Positions 27,067 through 35,851 of a stretch of DNA of 64,000 bases are shown in pieces; within the stretch, counting starts at the first letter, position 1, and each line of letters opens with the position of its first letter. The DNA is taken from contig CBDAQO010000002.1 of NCBI GenBank assembly GCA_965199105.1, forward strand, positions 1,674,001 through 1,738,000, written 5' to 3'. Source of the DNA: LMUY01 sp965199105 (GTDB taxonomy: Bacteria; Pseudomonadota; Alphaproteobacteria; Acetobacterales; Acetobacteraceae). Both the position numbers and the translations under genes were made by a program. The notes beneath the pieces are model-generated. The model made no database searches, had not been told where the DNA came from, and saw only the letters and a list, made by a program, of their open reading frames with translations.

Positions 27067-28290
27067 ATGGACCTGGTGATCCGCCAGGCGCGGCTGGGCG
27101 ACGGCACGCTGGTGGATGTCGGCATCGCGGCTGGGCGGATCGCTGCGGTGGCGCCCACGCTGGTGCCCGGCCTGGCGCCCGGCCTGGACGGGGAGGGCTG
27201 CCTGCTGGTGCCGGGCTTGGTCGAGACGCACATCCACCTCGATAAGACCTGCATCCTGGACCGCTGCCCGGCGGCGCAGGGCTCGGTGGCCGAAGCGGTG
27301 CGCCTCACCGCCGCGGCCAAGGCGGGGTTCACCGCCGAGGACGTCTATGCCCGCGGCCGCCGCACGATCGAGCGCGCCATCGGCTGGGGCACCACGGCCA
27401 TGCGCACCCATGTCGAGGTGGACCCGGGCATCGGCATGCGCGGGTTCGAGGGCGTGCAGCAACTGGCGCGGGACTACGCCTGGGCGGTCGACATCGAGCT
27501 GTGCGTGTTCCCGCAGGAGGGCCTGCTCAATAACCCCGGCACCGACGCGCTGCTGGTGGAGGGCCTGCGCCGCGGCGCCCGGGCGATCGGCGCGGTGCCC
27601 TACACCGACACCGACCCGCGCGGCCAGATCGACCGCATCTTCGAGCTGGCCCACGCCTGGGACGTCGACATCGACATGCACCTCGACCTGGCCGACACGC
27701 CGGACGGCATGCAGGTGGAGTATGTCTGCCGCAAGACCGAGCAGTTCGGCTGGGGCGGCCGGGTCGCGGTCGGCCATGTGACGCAGATGTCGCTGGTGCC
27801 GCCCGCGCGGTTCGCCTCGTTGGCGGCAACCCTGGCCAGCGCCGGGGTGGCGGTGACGGTGCTGCCCGCCACCGACCTCTATCTGATGGGCCGCAGCCAT
27901 GACCACGCCATCCCGCGCGGGCTGGTGGCCGCCGGGCCGTTGCGCGCGGCCGGGGTGACGTGCTCGGTCGCCACCAACAACGTGCTCAACCCGTTCACCC
28001 CCTACGGCGACGCCAACCTGCTGCGGATGGCCAACCTCTACGCCAACGTCTGCCAGGTGGCGCGCCCGGCGGAGCTGGCCGATTGCCTGGCGATGGTGAC
28101 CACCGAGGCTGCCAAGCTCCTGCGCCGCCCCCATTCCGGCGTGGTGGTGGGCGCACCCGCCGACCTGGTGCTGCTTGACGCGCCCGACCCGGCGTCCGCC
28201 GTGGCCGAACTGGCGCAACCGCTTTGGGCGATGAAGGCCGGGCGGGTCACCTCCACGCGGGCGCGGCCTGCACTGCACCGGCCGGGTTAG
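27067..28290 (+). CDS. Amidohydrolase, cytosine deaminase-like
   Basis: A 407-residue metal-dependent hydrolase of the amidohydrolase superfamily. The first metal-ligand motif is VETHIHLDKT (about residues 55-64); further ligands sit in RTHVEVD, DMHLDLAD and VGHVTQMS, and the last acid in SVATNNVLNPF. The HxHLDK pattern resembles cytosine deaminase and related deaminases acting on cyclic amidines and amides. It begins 4 nt after the flavoprotein stop. As last gene of the importer operon it likely deaminates or ring-opens the imported compound (inference). Confidence 0.85.
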   Translation: MDLVIRQARLGDGTLVDVGIAAGRIAAVAPTLVPGLAPGLDGEGCLLVPGLVETHIHLDKTCILDRCPAAQGSVAEAVRLTAAAKAGFTAEDVYARGRRTIERAIGWGTTAMRTHVEVDPGIGMRGFEGVQQLARDYAWAVDIELCVFPQEGLLNNPGTDALLVEGLRRGARAIGAVPYTDTDPRGQIDRIFELAHAWDVDIDMHLDLADTPDGMQVEYVCRKTEQFGWGGRVAVGHVTQMSLVPPARFASLAATLASAGVAVTVLPATDLYLMGRSHDHAIPRGLVAAGPLRAAGVTCSVATNNVLNPFTPYGDANLLRMANLYANVCQVARPAELADCLAMVTTEAAKLLRRPHSGVVVGAPADLVLLDAPDPASAVAELAQPLWAMKAGRVTSTRARPALHRPG

Positions 28291-28322
28291 CCGGCCGGCC
28301 AGCGCACTGTTAGAACCGCGCC

Positions 28323-29450
28323 ATGCAGACCACCGTTCCCGTCCGCGACCCGGCCGCCCTGGTGGCCGGCGCGCCCGAGCTCACCGTGGTGGTGCCGTGC
28401 TACGACGAGCGGCCCAACGTGGCGGTGCTGGTGCAGCGGCTCCACGCTGCGCTGGCGGGTGTGCGCTGGCAGGTGGTGTTCGTCGACGACAACAGCCCGG
28501 ACGGCACGGCGGACGCGGTGCGGGCGCTGGCGCAGGGCGATGGGCGGGTGCAGTGCATCCGCCGGGTCGGGCGGCGCGGGCTGGCCTCGGCGGTGATCGA
28601 GGGGGCGCTGGCGTCCTCTGCCACCTATGTGGGGGTGATCGACGGCGACCTGCAGCACGACGAGACCCGGCTGGTGGACATGCTGGCCCTGCTGCGCGCG
28701 GGCGCCTGTGACGTGGCGCTGGCCAGCCGCTACCTCGCTGCCGGGGATGCCGCCGGGTTGGGCGGCGGGCGGCGGCGGCTGTCCGCACTCGGCATCCGCC
28801 TGGCACAGGCCTTCCTGCCGGCGCGGTTGAGCGACCCGATGAGCGGGTTCTTCATGGTCCGGCGCGACGTGTTCGAGGCGGCGGCGCCCAAGCTGACCGG
28901 GCAGGGCTTCAAGATCCTGCTCGACCTGCTGCTCAGCGAGCCCGGCTTGCGGCTGCGCGAAATCCCGGCCGCGTTCCACGAGCGCGCGGCCGGCCAAAGC
29001 AAGCTCGACGCGCTGGTGTTGGCGCAGTTTGGCGCGCTGCTGCTGGACAAGGCGCTCGGCGGCGTGGTGCCGCTGCGTTTTCTGGGGTTCGCCACAGTGG
29101 GCGCGGTGGGCGTGGTGGTGAACGTGGCGGTGCTGCTGGCGCTGCGGCGGCTGACCGGGCTGTCGTTCGAAGCCTCGCAAATCCTGGCCACGCTGGCGGC
29201 GATGGCGGCCAACTTCCAGCTCAACAACCGCATCACCTACCGCGACCAGATGCGGCGCGGCCGGCGGTTCTGGTCCGGGCTGGTGCTGTTCATGCTCGGC
29301 TGCGGCATCGGCGCCATCGCGGACGTCGGCATCGCGAGCGCGCTGTTCCGCAACCGCATCGGCGGCGGGCTCGCGGCCGCGGCGGGAGCGCTCATCGGCG
29401 TGGTCTGGAATTACTCGATCTCGTCCACCCTCGTCTGGCGCCGCCGCTAA
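28323..29450 (+). CDS. GT2 glycosyltransferase (dolichyl/undecaprenyl-phosphate type) fused to a GtrA domain
   Basis: A 375-residue two-domain protein. Residues ~20-245 form a DPM1-like GT2 domain (LTVVVPCYDE, VDDNSPDGTA, GVIDGDLQHDE, SRYL) that transfers a sugar from a nucleotide donor to polyprenyl phosphate. Residues ~250-372 form a GtrA-like domain of four helices with AANFQLNNRITYRD, thought to flip the lipid-linked sugar. The fusion suits lipid A or surface-glycan decoration. It ends 100 nt before the convergent polyprenyl synthase gene, which makes the lipid carrier precursor class. Confidence 0.9.
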   Translation: MQTTVPVRDPAALVAGAPELTVVVPCYDERPNVAVLVQRLHAALAGVRWQVVFVDDNSPDGTADAVRALAQGDGRVQCIRRVGRRGLASAVIEGALASSATYVGVIDGDLQHDETRLVDMLALLRAGACDVALASRYLAAGDAAGLGGGRRRLSALGIRLAQAFLPARLSDPMSGFFMVRRDVFEAAAPKLTGQGFKILLDLLLSEPGLRLREIPAAFHERAAGQSKLDALVLAQFGALLLDKALGGVVPLRFLGFATVGAVGVVVNVAVLLALRRLTGLSFEASQILATLAAMAANFQLNNRITYRDQMRRGRRFWSGLVLFMLGCGIGAIADVGIASALFRNRIGGGLAAAAGALIGVVWNYSISSTLVWRRR

Positions 29451-29504
29451 ACCAAGACCGGCTCAGATAGAGTCGCCGGTCGTGGTCTAGCTCTTTGTTT
29501 TCGC

Positions 29505-29550
29505 GAGCATGTTTACCGATCAAGTGACGTCACTTGATGCGGTCATGCTC
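29505..29550. repeat. Long palindrome between convergent genes (terminator-like repeat)
   Basis: Outer arms gagcatg (29505-29511) and catgctc (29544-29550) enclose accg/cggt and a perfect 20-bp core, atcaagtgac followed by gtcacttgat (29519-29538). The whole folds into one hairpin with a single small asymmetry. It fills the gap between a glycosyltransferase stop and the polyprenyl synthase stop, fitting a bidirectional terminator. The outer 'gagcatg...catgctc' style is that of dispersed intergenic palindromes common in alphaproteobacteria. Confidence 0.75.
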
Positions 29551-30569
29551 TAGGCCGCGCGGCTTACGGTGTAGTCTGCGATGTCGTGCAGGCAGTCGCG
29601 CAATGCGCTCGGCGGGAACACTTGCAGCGACTCCTGAGCCGCCGAGGCGAAGCGGCGGGCGCGGTCGAACGTCGCCGTCAGCGCGCCGCGTTGCTGCATC
29701 AGCACCAGCGCGTGGTCCAGGTCGTCGTCCACCTGCTCCTGCTGCTCGATGGTGCGCGACCAGAACGCGCGCTCGGCCGGGCTGCCGGCGGCATACGCGG
29801 CCAGCACGGGCAGGGTGATCTTGCCCTCGCGGAAGTCGTCGCCCACCGTCTTGCCGAGCGTCACCTGGTCGGCGGCGTAGTCCAGCGCGTCGTCCACCAA
29901 TTGGAACGCCATGCCGAGCGCGGTGCCGAACCCGGCCAGCGCGGCGCGTTCGGCCGGCGGCCGCTCCGCCACCACCCCGCCCACTTCGCAGGCGGCAGCG
30001 AACAGGGCCGCCGTCTTGCCGCCGATCACGTCGAGGTAGCGTGCCTCGGGGGTGGAGAGGTCGTTTTGCGTCGTCAGTTGCAGCACCTCGCCCTCGGCGA
30101 TCGTCGCGGCGGCCTTGGACAGGATGGCCAGCACGGGCAACGAGCCGTCTGCCACCATCAGTTGGAAGGCGCGGGCGAACAGGAAGTCGCCCACCAGGAC
30201 GGACGCCTTGTTGCCGAAGATGGCGTTGGCGCTGGCCAGGCCGCGTCGCAGCACGCTTTCGTCCACCACGTCGTCGTGCAGCAGGGTGGCGGTGTGGATG
30301 AACTCCACGCAGGCCGCCAATTGGACATGCCGGTCCCCGGTGTAGCCGCACATGCGCGCGCTGGCCAAGGTGAGCATCGGTCGCAGCCGCTTGCCGCCCG
30401 CCGCCACGATATGGGCCGCCAATTGCGGGATCAGCTCCACCGGGCTGTCCATCCGCGCGACGATGGCACGGTTGCAGGCCTGGATGTCCTCGGCGACCAG
30501 GCGGCTCAGCCGGGTCAGCGCGTCGCTTGGCCGGATGGGGCCATCGGAGAGCGGGATGGTGTCTGGCAC
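29550..30569 (-). CDS. ispB: Polyprenyl diphosphate synthase (octaprenyl/decaprenyl type)
   Basis: A trans-isoprenyl diphosphate synthase that elongates farnesyl diphosphate to the C40-C50 chain used for ubiquinone. Both Asp-rich motifs are present: LLHDDVVDES (first, about residues 97-104) and LVDDALDYAAD (second), plus GGKRLRP near residue 59 and GKTAALFA. GTG 30569 gives a 339-residue protein of normal length; the frame is open further to 30740, but that would run into the promoter region of the divergent DUF2007 gene. The start is uncertain. Confidence 0.88.
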   Translation of the reverse strand: MPDTIPLSDGPIRPSDALTRLSRLVAEDIQACNRAIVARMDSPVELIPQLAAHIVAAGGKRLRPMLTLASARMCGYTGDRHVQLAACVEFIHTATLLHDDVVDESVLRRGLASANAIFGNKASVLVGDFLFARAFQLMVADGSLPVLAILSKAAATIAEGEVLQLTTQNDLSTPEARYLDVIGGKTAALFAAACEVGGVVAERPPAERAALAGFGTALGMAFQLVDDALDYAADQVTLGKTVGDDFREGKITLPVLAAYAAGSPAERAFWSRTIEQQEQVDDDLDHALVLMQQRGALTATFDRARRFASAAQESLQVFPPSALRDCLHDIADYTVSRAA

Positions 30570-30748
30570 CGGATCGACCGTTGGGATGTCACTCGGGTGC
30601 TGACTGGGCGCAGGAGGTCTCGCAAGGGCGCCCAAGGAGCAAACTCCTGAAATGTCGTATGAAGACGACCGATGGTGGTCACCCGACCATATCGGCTGGC
30701 CGGAAACCCGGTCAAGGCAAGCCGGAACCGATAGCCACACAGGGCGCC

Positions 30749-30955
30749 ATGCACGTCATCGCGATGACCAACGACCCCGTCCGCCTCAGCTTCCTGGTGG
30801 CCCTGCTGCGGGACGCTGGATTCGACCCGGTGGTGCTCGACGCCTTCATGGGCGCCACCGAGGGCAGCATCGGCGCCATCCCGCGCCGGGTGGTGGTGGC
30901 GGAGGCGGATGCGCCGGCGGCGTTGCGGCTGCTGCGCGAGGCGGGCGAGGCGTGA
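30749..30955 (+). CDS. DUF2007 domain protein (putative signal-transducing protein)
   Basis: A 68-residue protein with the DUF2007 pattern: a betaalphabeta unit opening VIAMTNDPVRLSFLVALLRDAGF and closing RRVVVAEADAPAALRLL. Its biochemical role is unknown. It diverges from ispB, and its TGA overlaps the GTG start of the next methyltransferase by 4 nt. This pairing next to a polyprenyl synthase is common in alphaproteobacteria. Confidence 0.82.
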   Translation: MHVIAMTNDPVRLSFLVALLRDAGFDPVVLDAFMGATEGSIGAIPRRVVVAEADAPAALRLLREAGEA

Positions 30956-31686
30956 CGCAGGGCGCCGACACCAGCCAGGGCAGCCTGCTCGGCGGCCGCG
31001 TCGCCTACCGCCAATTGCGCACGGGGCATCGCAGCGGGATCGAGCCGGTGCTGCTGGCGGCCACCATCCCGGCGGCGGCGGGGGCGCACGTGCTGGAGGG
31101 CGGCACGGGGGCGGGCGCCGGGTTGCTGTGCCTGGCGGCGCGCTGCCCCGGCGTCACCGGGTTGGGAGTGGAGCGGGATGGCGGCTTGGCCGGGCTGGCG
31201 CGGGAGAACGTGCAGGGCAACGGCCTGGCCGGGCTGCACATCCTCGAGGCCGACCTGCTCGCGCTGCCGGCGTTTCCCCAGCCGTTCGACCACGCCTTTG
31301 CCAACCCGCCCTGGCATGACGCGGCGGCCACGGCCTCGCCGGATCCGCTGCGGGATGCGGCCAAGCGCGCCAGCCCCGGCCTGCTCGCGCGCTGGGCTGC
31401 TGCCCTGGCCGCGCCGCTGCGCCATGGCGGCAGCCTCAGCCTGATCGTGCCGGCGGCGGCGGCGGCGGACGCGCTGGCGGCGCTCGCCCAGGCAGGCTGC
31501 GGCAGCCCGGCGCTGTTGCCGTTGTGGCCGCATGCCGGGGAGGCCGCGCGCATCGTGGTGGTCCGCGGCGTGAAGGGCGGCCGGGGTGGCTGCCGCGTGC
31601 TGCCCGGGCTGGTGCTGCACGATGGCCCGGCGTTCACCGCCGAGGCGCGGGCCGTGCTGTGGGACGGCGCCGCGCTGCCGATCTAG
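30952..31686 (+). CDS. tRNA1(Val)-type adenine N6-methyltransferase-like protein
   Basis: A 244-residue SAM-dependent methyltransferase of the YfiC/TrmN6-like MTS superfamily. The SAM-binding region is VLEGGTGAGAGLLCLAAR (a GxGxG variant), and the catalytic NPPW motif lies in FANPPWHD, as in N6-adenine enzymes. The N-terminus has the typical LLGGRVAYRQLRTGHRSGIEPVLLAA. The tRNA target is inferred from family. GTG start overlaps the DUF2007 stop. Confidence 0.83.
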   Translation: MTQGADTSQGSLLGGRVAYRQLRTGHRSGIEPVLLAATIPAAAGAHVLEGGTGAGAGLLCLAARCPGVTGLGVERDGGLAGLARENVQGNGLAGLHILEADLLALPAFPQPFDHAFANPPWHDAAATASPDPLRDAAKRASPGLLARWAAALAAPLRHGGSLSLIVPAAAAADALAALAQAGCGSPALLPLWPHAGEAARIVVVRGVKGGRGGCRVLPGLVLHDGPAFTAEARAVLWDGAALPI

Positions 31687-31691
31687 CGCGG

Positions 31692-31961
31692 CTACTCTTC
31701 GGCGAAGGGGTGTTTGAGGTGCCACAAGCGCTCATGCGCGGCGACCAGGCTTTCCATGCTGCGGCGGCGGCTGCCATCGGTGGGGGACGGCCGCCGGCTC
31801 ACCATCAGCTCGAGCAGGCGCAGCAGCCCGTCGGCCACCTCGTAGTCCGCCAGGTCACAGGCCTGGTGGAACGCGACCAGGATCTTGTCGGCAAGCCGGC
31901 GCCCATGGCGGACGCCCGCGCCGGACACCTCACGCTCATCCTGTGCAGCACTGTAGGCCAA
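31692..31961 (-). CDS. Small conserved hypothetical protein
   Basis: An 89-residue protein with a helical core (KILVAFHQACDLADYEVADGLLRLLELM) and a C-terminal MESLVAAHERLWHLKHP. I recognise this as a small conserved alphaproteobacterial protein type without a known function. The start could be TTG 31961 or GTG 31928. It ends 5 nt from the convergent methyltransferase stop. Confidence 0.65.
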   Translation of the reverse strand: MAYSAAQDEREVSGAGVRHGRRLADKILVAFHQACDLADYEVADGLLRLLELMVSRRPSPTDGSRRRSMESLVAAHERLWHLKHPFAEE

Positions 31962-32153
31962 CGCCGGTCCGATCTCTCGCTTGATGCCACGCGGCTCCGT
32001 ACCTCATGCCCGGGCCGGCAATGCATACGGGTTGAACATACAAGAACGTGACGCGCGCTGACCTAAAAAGCGGGCTTCCCGCATCATCACAAACTACAAG
32101 ATGATTACGGGATAGCAACCTCAAACGACCATCGAACCGGGCCTCGCAGTACA

Positions 32154-33176
32154 TTACTCCGCAGTGGTGAACACTTGGCCCGCAAACGCTTCCTCCCATG
32201 TGCCGCCGGTCGACGCACGACTGTATTCAGTGGACCGGTTCTCGAAGAAGTTGGCGTGTTCGACCGCATTGAGCATGTCGTCCAGCCAGGGCAGCGGATT
32301 CGCCTCCACCAGGTACAGCGGGTCCAGCCCGAGCTGGGTCAGCCGGCGGTCGGCGATGTAGCGGATGTAGCGCTTGACCTGCTCGGCGCTGAGCCCTTCG
32401 ACCGAGCCCAACTCGAACGCCAGGTCGATGAAGGCGTCCTCGTGGTCGACGATGGTGGCGCAGGTGCTGGTAATCTCGTTGCGGAGCTGCTCGGTCCAGA
32501 TCTCCGGGTTCTCGCCGATGAAGGTGCGGAACAGGCGGATGACGGAGAGGCAGTGCAGCGTCTCGTCCCGCACCGACCAGGAGACGATCTGGCCCATGCC
32601 CTTCATCTTGTTGAAGCGCGGGAAGTTCAGCAGGATGGCGAACGAGGCGAACAGTTGCAGCCCCTCGGTGAAGGCGCCGAACGCGGCCAAGGTCTTGGCG
32701 ATCTCATGCTTGCTGTCCACCCGGAAGCCCTGCATGTAGTCGAACTTGTCCTTCATCTGCTTGTATTTGAGGAAGGCAGTGTATTCCAGCTCGGGCATGC
32801 CAATGGTGTCGAGCAGGTGGGAATAGGCGGCGATGTGGATCGTCTCGATGTTGCTGAACGCCGACAGCATCATCAGCACTTCGGTGGGTTTGAACACCTG
32901 GCTGTAGTGCTTCATGTAGCAATTGTTCACCTCGACGTCGGCCTGGGTGAAGAAGCGGAAGATCTGCGTCAGCAGGTTGCGCTCGGCCTCGGACAGGTTG
33001 CGGTGCCAGTCCTTCACATCGTCGGCCAGCGGCACTTCCTCGGGCAGCCAGTGCACGCGCTGCTGGGTGAGCCAGGCTTCGTAGGCCCACGGGTAGCGGA
33101 ACGGCTTGTAGACCGGGTTCTCGGTCAGCAGGTCCATCTGGCGGGTGGGCTCGGTAGGATTGATGCTGCCGTCCAT
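32154..33176 (-). CDS. nrdB: Ribonucleoside-diphosphate reductase beta subunit (class I)
   Basis: A 340-residue R2 protein that stores the radical used by the catalytic R1 subunit to make deoxyribonucleotides. The metal site is visible: E111-xx-H114 (ETIH), E171, E205-xx-H208 (ETLH), and an acidic first ligand within TQADVEV (Asp80 or Glu82). The radical tyrosine is Tyr118, seven residues after E111 as in the classical enzyme. No nrdA is in the window. A 192-nt gene-free stretch lies downstream and an 82-nt gap separates its start from the accC stop. Confidence 0.95.
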   Translation of the reverse strand: MDGSINPTEPTRQMDLLTENPVYKPFRYPWAYEAWLTQQRVHWLPEEVPLADDVKDWHRNLSEAERNLLTQIFRFFTQADVEVNNCYMKHYSQVFKPTEVLMMLSAFSNIETIHIAAYSHLLDTIGMPELEYTAFLKYKQMKDKFDYMQGFRVDSKHEIAKTLAAFGAFTEGLQLFASFAILLNFPRFNKMKGMGQIVSWSVRDETLHCLSVIRLFRTFIGENPEIWTEQLRNEITSTCATIVDHEDAFIDLAFELGSVEGLSAEQVKRYIRYIADRRLTQLGLDPLYLVEANPLPWLDDMLNAVEHANFFENRSTEYSRASTGGTWEEAFAGQVFTTAE

Positions 33177-33258
33177 GATGGCTCCGCTGGCTGCTGGGGA
33201 CTCGGGGGGAGCCGATTATGGCGAGGTGCGGGCAGGGCGACAATGCGCGGCCAAGCTT

Positions 33259-34611
33259 TCAGCCCGGCGCTCCGGCGGGTGCGACGAAGCGCTCCAGCCA
33301 GTGGATGTCGTAGTCGCCGGCGTTGAACGCCGGGTCGGCGGCGATGCGCTGGTGCAGCGGGATGGTGGTCTTGATCCCCACCACCGCGAACTCCTCCAGC
33401 GCCCGCCGCAGCCGTGCGATGGCGCCGGGTCGGTCGTCGGCGTGCACGATGAGCTTGGCCACCAGGCTGTCGTAATAGGGCGGCACCACGTAGCCGGCGT
33501 AGAGCGCGGAATCGACCCGCACGCCCAGGCCGCCGGGGGCATGGAACACGTCCACGCTGCCCGGCGTCGGCAGGAACGTTTCCGGGTCTTCGGCGGTCAC
33601 GCGCACCTCGATGGCGTGGCCGCGGAACTGGATGTCGGCCTGGGTGTAGCCCAGCGGCTCGCCGGCGGCGATGCGGAGCTGCTCGCGCACGATGTCGATC
33701 CCGGTGATCATCTCCGTCACCGGATGTTCCACCTGCAGGCGGGTGTTCATCTCGATAAAGGCGAACTGGCCGTCCTGATACAGGAACTCGAGCGTGCCGG
33801 CGTTGCGGTAGCCGAGCTTGGCGAGCCCGGCCGTCACGGTGGCGCCGAGCGCGTCCCGCTGCGCCGCGGTCAAGGCGGGGGAGCCGGCCTCTTCCAGCAA
33901 CTTCTGGTGGCGGCGCTGCAGCGAGCAATCCCGCTCACCCAGGTGAACCACGGCGCCGAACCCGTCGGCCAACACCTGCAGTTCGATGTGGCGCGGGCGG
34001 TCGAGGTATTTCTCGAGGTAGACCGCGTCGTTGCCGAACGCCGCGCGGGCCTCGGTGCGGGCGACGCGCCAGGCTTCGGGCAGTTCGGCGGCGCTGTGGG
34101 CGACCTTCATGCCGCGCCCGCCGCCCCCCGCCGCCGCCTTGATCAGCACGGGGTAGCCGATGCCGTCGGCGACGGTTGCGGCCTCGGCCAGGTCGGCCAG
34201 CGCGCCGGCGCTGCCTGGCACCAGCGGCACGCCCAGCGAGGCCATGGCGGCCTTGGCGGTGATCTTGTCGCCCATCATGCGGATGTGCGCGGAGGACGGG
34301 CCGATGAAGGTCAGCCCATGCGCCTCAACCATTTCGGCGAACCCGGCGTTCTCCGACAGGAACCCGTAGCCGGGATGGATCGCGTCCGCCCCGGTCACGG
34401 CCGCCGCGGTCAGGATGGCCGCGACGTTGAGGTAGCTGTCGCGCGCGGCGGGCGGGCCGATGCACACGCTCTCGTCGGCCAGGCGCACGTGCATGGCGTC
34501 GGCGTCGGCGGTGGAGTGGACGGCGACGGTCGGGATCCCCAGTTCGCGGCAGGCGCGCTGCACCCGCAACGCCACCTCACCGCGGTTGGCGATCAGGACC
34601 TTGCCGAACAT
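33259..34611 (-). CDS. accC: Acetyl-CoA carboxylase, biotin carboxylase subunit
   Basis: A 450-residue biotin carboxylase that carboxylates the biotin on AccB at the expense of ATP, the first half-reaction of fatty-acid synthesis. Diagnostic segments include KVLIANRGEVALRVQRAC at the start, the glycine-rich GGGGRGMKVA ATP loop, FIEMNTRLQVEHPVTE and the GYVVPPYYDS C-terminal region. Its ATG overlaps the accB stop by one base (TGATG), giving translational coupling. Third in the aroQ-accB-accC unit. Confidence 0.97.
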   Translation of the reverse strand: MFGKVLIANRGEVALRVQRACRELGIPTVAVHSTADADAMHVRLADESVCIGPPAARDSYLNVAAILTAAAVTGADAIHPGYGFLSENAGFAEMVEAHGLTFIGPSSAHIRMMGDKITAKAAMASLGVPLVPGSAGALADLAEAATVADGIGYPVLIKAAAGGGGRGMKVAHSAAELPEAWRVARTEARAAFGNDAVYLEKYLDRPRHIELQVLADGFGAVVHLGERDCSLQRRHQKLLEEAGSPALTAAQRDALGATVTAGLAKLGYRNAGTLEFLYQDGQFAFIEMNTRLQVEHPVTEMITGIDIVREQLRIAAGEPLGYTQADIQFRGHAIEVRVTAEDPETFLPTPGSVDVFHAPGGLGVRVDSALYAGYVVPPYYDSLVAKLIVHADDRPGAIARLRRALEEFAVVGIKTTIPLHQRIAADPAFNAGDYDIHWLERFVAPAGAPG

Positions 34612-35054
34612 CAGGTGATCACCAGCAGCGCCTCGCCATATTCCACCGGCTGCCCGGTCGCGACCAGGATGCGCGTGACGGTGCCGGCCTTGGGTGCCTT
34701 GATCTGGTTGAAGGTCTTCATCGCCTCAATCAGCAGCACGGTCTGCCCGGCGGTCACGGGTTGGCCCAACGTGACGAAGGCGGGCTGCCCCGGCTCCGGC
34801 GCGAGGTAGGCCACGCCCACCATGGGGCTGGTGATGGTGTTGGCCGGGTCAGCCTCGAAAGGCGGGCTCGGTTCGGGCGGCGAGGCGGCCGGAGCGTAGG
34901 CCATGACGGCGGGGGCGGGCGCCACCGCCGCGGGCATGCGGGCGACCCGGATGCGGCTGTCACCGTCTGCCACTTCGATTTCGGTCAGGCCGGTGTCGGC
35001 CAGGATTTCCGCCAGGGCGCGGATTTCTGCCGTGTCGATCGGAATGCGACTCAT
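34611..35054 (-). CDS. accB: Acetyl-CoA carboxylase, biotin carboxyl carrier protein
   Basis: A 147-residue biotin carrier. The N-terminal ~35 residues interact with AccC; a Pro/Ala-rich linker (about 41-68) leads to the biotinyl domain. Biotin attaches to Lys113 in IEAMKTFNQI; the usual AMKM is AMKT here, with the acceptor lysine intact. SPMVGVAYLAPEPG marks the domain start. It lies 34 nt after aroQ and is coupled to accC. Confidence 0.96.
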   Translation of the reverse strand: MSRIPIDTAEIRALAEILADTGLTEIEVADGDSRIRVARMPAAVAPAPAVMAYAPAASPPEPSPPFEADPANTITSPMVGVAYLAPEPGQPAFVTLGQPVTAGQTVLLIEAMKTFNQIKAPKAGTVTRILVATGQPVEYGEALLVIT

Positions 35055-35088
35055 CCGTGCGAGTGTCCTTTTGCGCCGCTTGCGGTCG

Positions 35089-35553
35089 TCAGCGGTCGGT
35101 CAGCATGTCGGCCATGGCGGTCAGCGCCAATGCGTAGCCGCGCACGCCCAGGCCGCACACCACGCCCATCGCCGCGCGCGAGATGAGCGAGTTGCGGCGG
35201 AAATCCTCGCGGCGGTGGATGTTGGTGACGTGCACCTCGATCACCGGCAGTTCGCAGGCGAGCAGCGCGTCCAGCAGCGCCACCGAGGTGGTGGTGTAGC
35301 CCGCCGGGTTGATGATGATGCCCGCAGCCCGGGTGCGGAACTCCTGCACCCAGGACACCAGCTCGCCCTCGTGGTTGGACTGGCGGAAGTCGATGGCGAC
35401 CTGGAGCGCTTCGGCGGTCTCGGCGCACAATCCCTCGACGTCGTCCAGCGTGTCGCGCCCGTAGATTTCGGGCTGGCGCAGGCCGAGCAGGTTCATGTTG
35501 GGCCCGTTCAGCACGGCAATCAGCGGCACCGGACCGGGCAGGGTGGCGGACAT
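35089..35553 (-). CDS. aroQ: Type II 3-dehydroquinate dehydratase
   Basis: A small dodecameric dehydratase of the shikimate pathway. Family motifs: LNGPNMNLLGLRQPEIYG (catalytic Tyr in IYG), FRQSNHEGELV, IINPAGYTTTSVAL and EVHVTNIHRREDFR (catalytic His). ATG 35553 gives 154 residues, typical for the family; an upstream ATG at 35592 would add 13 residues with no family match. It leads the aroQ-accB-accC cluster, an order common in alphaproteobacteria, and diverges from thiS. Confidence 0.94.
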   Translation of the reverse strand: MSATLPGPVPLIAVLNGPNMNLLGLRQPEIYGRDTLDDVEGLCAETAEALQVAIDFRQSNHEGELVSWVQEFRTRAAGIIINPAGYTTTSVALLDALLACELPVIEVHVTNIHRREDFRRNSLISRAAMGVVCGLGVRGYALALTAMADMLTDR

Positions 35554-35636
35554 AGCGTCGGGCCGTAGCATGGCGCGCGTCGTCGCGTCCAATGGCCCGG
35601 CTTGCCCCTGGCCGGCACGTTGCCCACTATAGCATC

Positions 35637-35849
35637 ATGTCCGCTCCGCTCATCCTGACGCTCAACGGCGAGGCTCGCGAGCTGGTTGGCCCGGCGACGG
35701 TTGCCGCCCTGCTGGCCAGCCTTGGGCTCGATCGTCGCAAGGTGGCGGTGGAGCGCAACGAGGCGATCGTGCCCCGCTCCCAATACGACGCGACGATGCT
35801 CGCCGCGGGGGATGCGCTGGAGATCGTCCACTTCATCGGAGGCGGCTGA
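35637..35849 (+). CDS. thiS: Sulfur carrier protein ThiS
   Basis: A 70-residue ubiquitin-like protein ending in the diagnostic Gly-Gly (HFIGGG), which is adenylated and thiocarboxylated to give sulfur to the thiazole of thiamine. The LTLNGEARELVG opening fits the family. It is followed after 2 nt by thiG. I see no TPP riboswitch in the short 83-nt divergent region. Confidence 0.93.
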   Translation: MSAPLILTLNGEARELVGPATVAALLASLGLDRRKVAVERNEAIVPRSQYDATMLAAGDALEIVHFIGGG

Positions 35850-35851
35850 GC

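Noticed and set aside
29571..30740. Longer IspB start at 30740
   Set aside because: The extra ~57 residues have no family similarity and would cover the promoter of the divergent DUF2007 gene.
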